A DNA stretch of 64,000 nt from Taibaiella sp041660405 (lineage in GTDB: Bacteria > Bacteroidota > Bacteroidia > Chitinophagales > Chitinophagaceae), in assembly GCA_041660405.1 (NCBI GenBank), contig JBAZWL010000014.1:44188-108187 (forward strand). The letters run 5' to 3'. Shown here piece after piece: positions 62,865-64,000 of the stretch. The position numbers and the translations under genes are program-made. The notes below the pieces were generated by a model that saw only the letters and a program-made list of their open reading frames with translations, did no database searches and was not told the DNA's origin. How positions within the stretch are numbered: the stretch's first letter is position 1; each line of letters starts with the position of its first letter.

Positions 62865-63083
62865 ATGAATATCGATCAGATCAAAAGACATTTATCGGAC
62901 AAAGGCACATCAATAAACGATCATCAGGCTGAGCAGATCATGAATGTGATCTGTAAGTTTAAAGATGTTATGAAACAATGCCAGCCTGATAAGGAATGGA
63001 CATTTGATGTAGAACAGGTGGGTACGGACTCTTTTACTTTTGAATATTCTTATAGGGTTACGGAATTAATAACGCCCAATTAA
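62865..63083 (+). CDS. Small hypothetical protein (72 residues)
   Basis: Start placed at the ATG at 62865 after a promoter-like element; a possible in-frame start 17 codons upstream is less likely. Charged, soluble protein: MNIDQIKRHLSDKGTSINDH, QAEQIMNVICKFKDVMKQCQ, then a beta-like end FTFEYSYRVTELI. No family recognised. A bidirectional terminator follows 13 bases later. Confidence 0.55.
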   Translation: MNIDQIKRHLSDKGTSINDHQAEQIMNVICKFKDVMKQCQPDKEWTFDVEQVGTDSFTFEYSYRVTELITPN

Positions 63084-63096
63084 ATTGGGGAAACTC

Positions 63097-63129
63097 AACC
63101 CTATAAGGATTTAAAACCCTTATAGGGTT
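63097..63129. terminator. Bidirectional terminator
   Basis: Perfect 12-bp arms AACCCTATAAGG and CCTTATAGGGTT around 9 bases, between the convergent genes at 62865-63083 and 63138-64000. A second short stem (CCCAAT/ATTGGG) precedes it at about 63075-63090. Confidence 0.75.
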
Positions 63130-63137
63130 CTATAAGA

Positions 63138-64000
63138 TTACTGTGCAACCAATACGGGTATCTTAACCAAATGCCTTACTTTATTGACTGTTTCTCCAAA
63201 GATAAAATCTTTAAGACCTCTGTGGCCGTGGCTTCCCACTATAAGCATGTCCGCATTTTGCTCCTTGCATATCCGCGCTATTTCCCTTGTTCTTTTCATG
63301 AATCCTAAAGCAAAATCTACTTCATATCCTTCTTCTCTGATGAGTTTCAAATAGAGTTCCATCCTGGCTCTGTCCCTGCGGGTCTCAAAGTCTTCCGCTT
63401 CCGTTTCCATCATAGTGCTGGAAGCGCTTTCTGTAATATGAATCAATACAAAACGCGTATCTTTTTCTGCCATTTTCAAAGCATAGCGAATCACCTGGTT
63501 ATCTGTAGCTGAAAAATCAACAGCTAGTGCAATAGTTTTGAAATGGGGTTCCAGCATACCTGTCAGCGGGTGGGTTTGTGTATGTACATCCATAGCATGT
63601 TTCCTTCTGCGCAATATCAATGGATAAATAACGGTCATAATCAGCAACAAGACCAATCCTATAGATCCACCAAGAATAAGAATGTCTATAAAGATATTAT
63701 GGCTTTCACTTATCCAGTCGCTTACTTCATCAAATACCAACTTGAAATTCAATGCAGCAATCAATCCGGCTACCAGCCACGATACTGTTCGGGTGGTTAG
63801 TTTGATAGCAAATTTACCCATTCTCTTTTTATCGCTTACAAAATGAATAAGCGGAATGACTGCAAAAGCAAGTTGCATGCTAAGCAACACCTGACTGAAA
63901 ATGAGCAACTGGCCAACCTTTTCTTCACCACTGATCAGGATCACTAATATAGCCGGAACAATGGCCAGCAAACGGGTAATCATTCGACGCAGCACTGGAC
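63138..64000 (-). CDS. Nramp metal transporter fused to UspA domain (N-terminus beyond window)
   Basis: The open frame continues past the right edge (first in-frame GTG at 63995), so the visible 285 residues are the C-terminal part. About 1-140 are the last TM helices of an Nramp/MntH transporter (LRRMITRLLAIVPAILVILI, SGEEKVGQLLIFSQVLLSMQ). About 150-285 form a universal stress protein domain (IALAVDFSATDNQVIRYALK, ADMLIVGSHGHRGLKDFIFG, IPVLVAQ) with the ATP-binding GSHGHRG motif. Fusion of Mn/Fe transport to UspA is typical of Bacteroidota MntH. Confidence 0.9.
   Translation of the reverse strand, partial: PVLRRMITRLLAIVPAILVILISGEEKVGQLLIFSQVLLSMQLAFAVIPLIHFVSDKKRMGKFAIKLTTRTVSWLVAGLIAALNFKLVFDEVSDWISESHNIFIDILILGGSIGLVLLLIMTVIYPLILRRRKHAMDVHTQTHPLTGMLEPHFKTIALAVDFSATDNQVIRYALKMAEKDTRFVLIHITESASSTMMETEAEDFETRRDRARMELYLKLIREEGYEVDFALGFMKRTREIARICKEQNADMLIVGSHGHRGLKDFIFGETVNKVRHLVKIPVLVAQ

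Overview
The window reads as chromosomal DNA of a Bacteroidota bacterium, most likely of the Chitinophagaceae type. The basis is: low GC with A-rich leaders; several proteins ending in type IX secretion (T9SS) or gliding-motility sorting domains; TAnnTTTG-type promoter elements; surface proteins with GNVGIGTT repeats or an S74 tail-fibre chaperone domain; HYC_CC_PP and DUF3347 copper proteins; and an Nramp-UspA fusion. I name no species.

Layout. 1-3.2 kb: small membrane proteins and lipoproteins around a REP-associated tyrosine transposase (RAYT) lying between two perfect 61-bp inverted repeats. 3.26-5.14 kb: a group II intron with its maturase, followed by a 260-bp array of palindromic AACGAGG/CCTCGTT units. 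6.4-10.5 kb: two large exported surface proteins. 10.5-12.1 kb: a Dph6-like PP-loop protein and a RibD/DHFR-like reductase. 12.2-20.1 kb: a minus-strand copper-resistance operon (HYC_CC_PP protein, two DUF3347 proteins, haem-binding protein, multicopper oxidase with extra domains, copper P1B-ATPase, decayed DUF305 gene). 20.6-24.2 kb: a second, T9SS-sorted multicopper oxidase, a T9SS jelly-roll protein and a second HYC_CC_PP protein. 24.6-25.1 kb: gene debris. 25.2-27.8 kb: a TPR sensor kinase and NarL-type regulator. 28.3-33.2 kb: three exported surface proteins.

33.3-40 kb is an accessory stretch rich in broken genes: an IS1-family remnant, two truncated AraC regulators, and a hydrolase and a SRPBCC gene with single-base frameshifts. 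Two 93-bp direct repeats bracket the segment holding an NTF2-like lipoprotein, an MBL-fold protein, a Crp regulator and an acetyltransferase. 40-48 kb: an SDR, a 3-hydroxyacyl-CoA dehydrogenase and a TetR-controlled RND efflux operon with two matching operators. 48.3-50.2 kb: a decayed serine recombinase and tRNA-Lys(TTT).

From 50.3 kb the DNA looks like core genome: a glyoxalase-II-like hydrolase; a sodium symporter with a 32-residue partner; an alkylation-damage repair locus (Ada-like protein, 2OG oxygenase, Ada zinc-domain protein, AlkB, with AlkA convergent); a His/Met-rich outer-membrane protein; a Pr6Pr protein; truncated haemoglobin; an RfbH-type dehydratase; a membrane-anchored MutS homologue; and an Nramp-UspA transporter cut by the window end. 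Metal handling (copper detoxification, Nramp) and DNA alkylation repair are the clearest working modules. I did not find a clearly new defence or biosynthetic system. The most unusual items are the RAYT with its perfect arms, the palindromic array, the multidomain copper oxidase, the direct-repeat-bracketed island and the repair operon.
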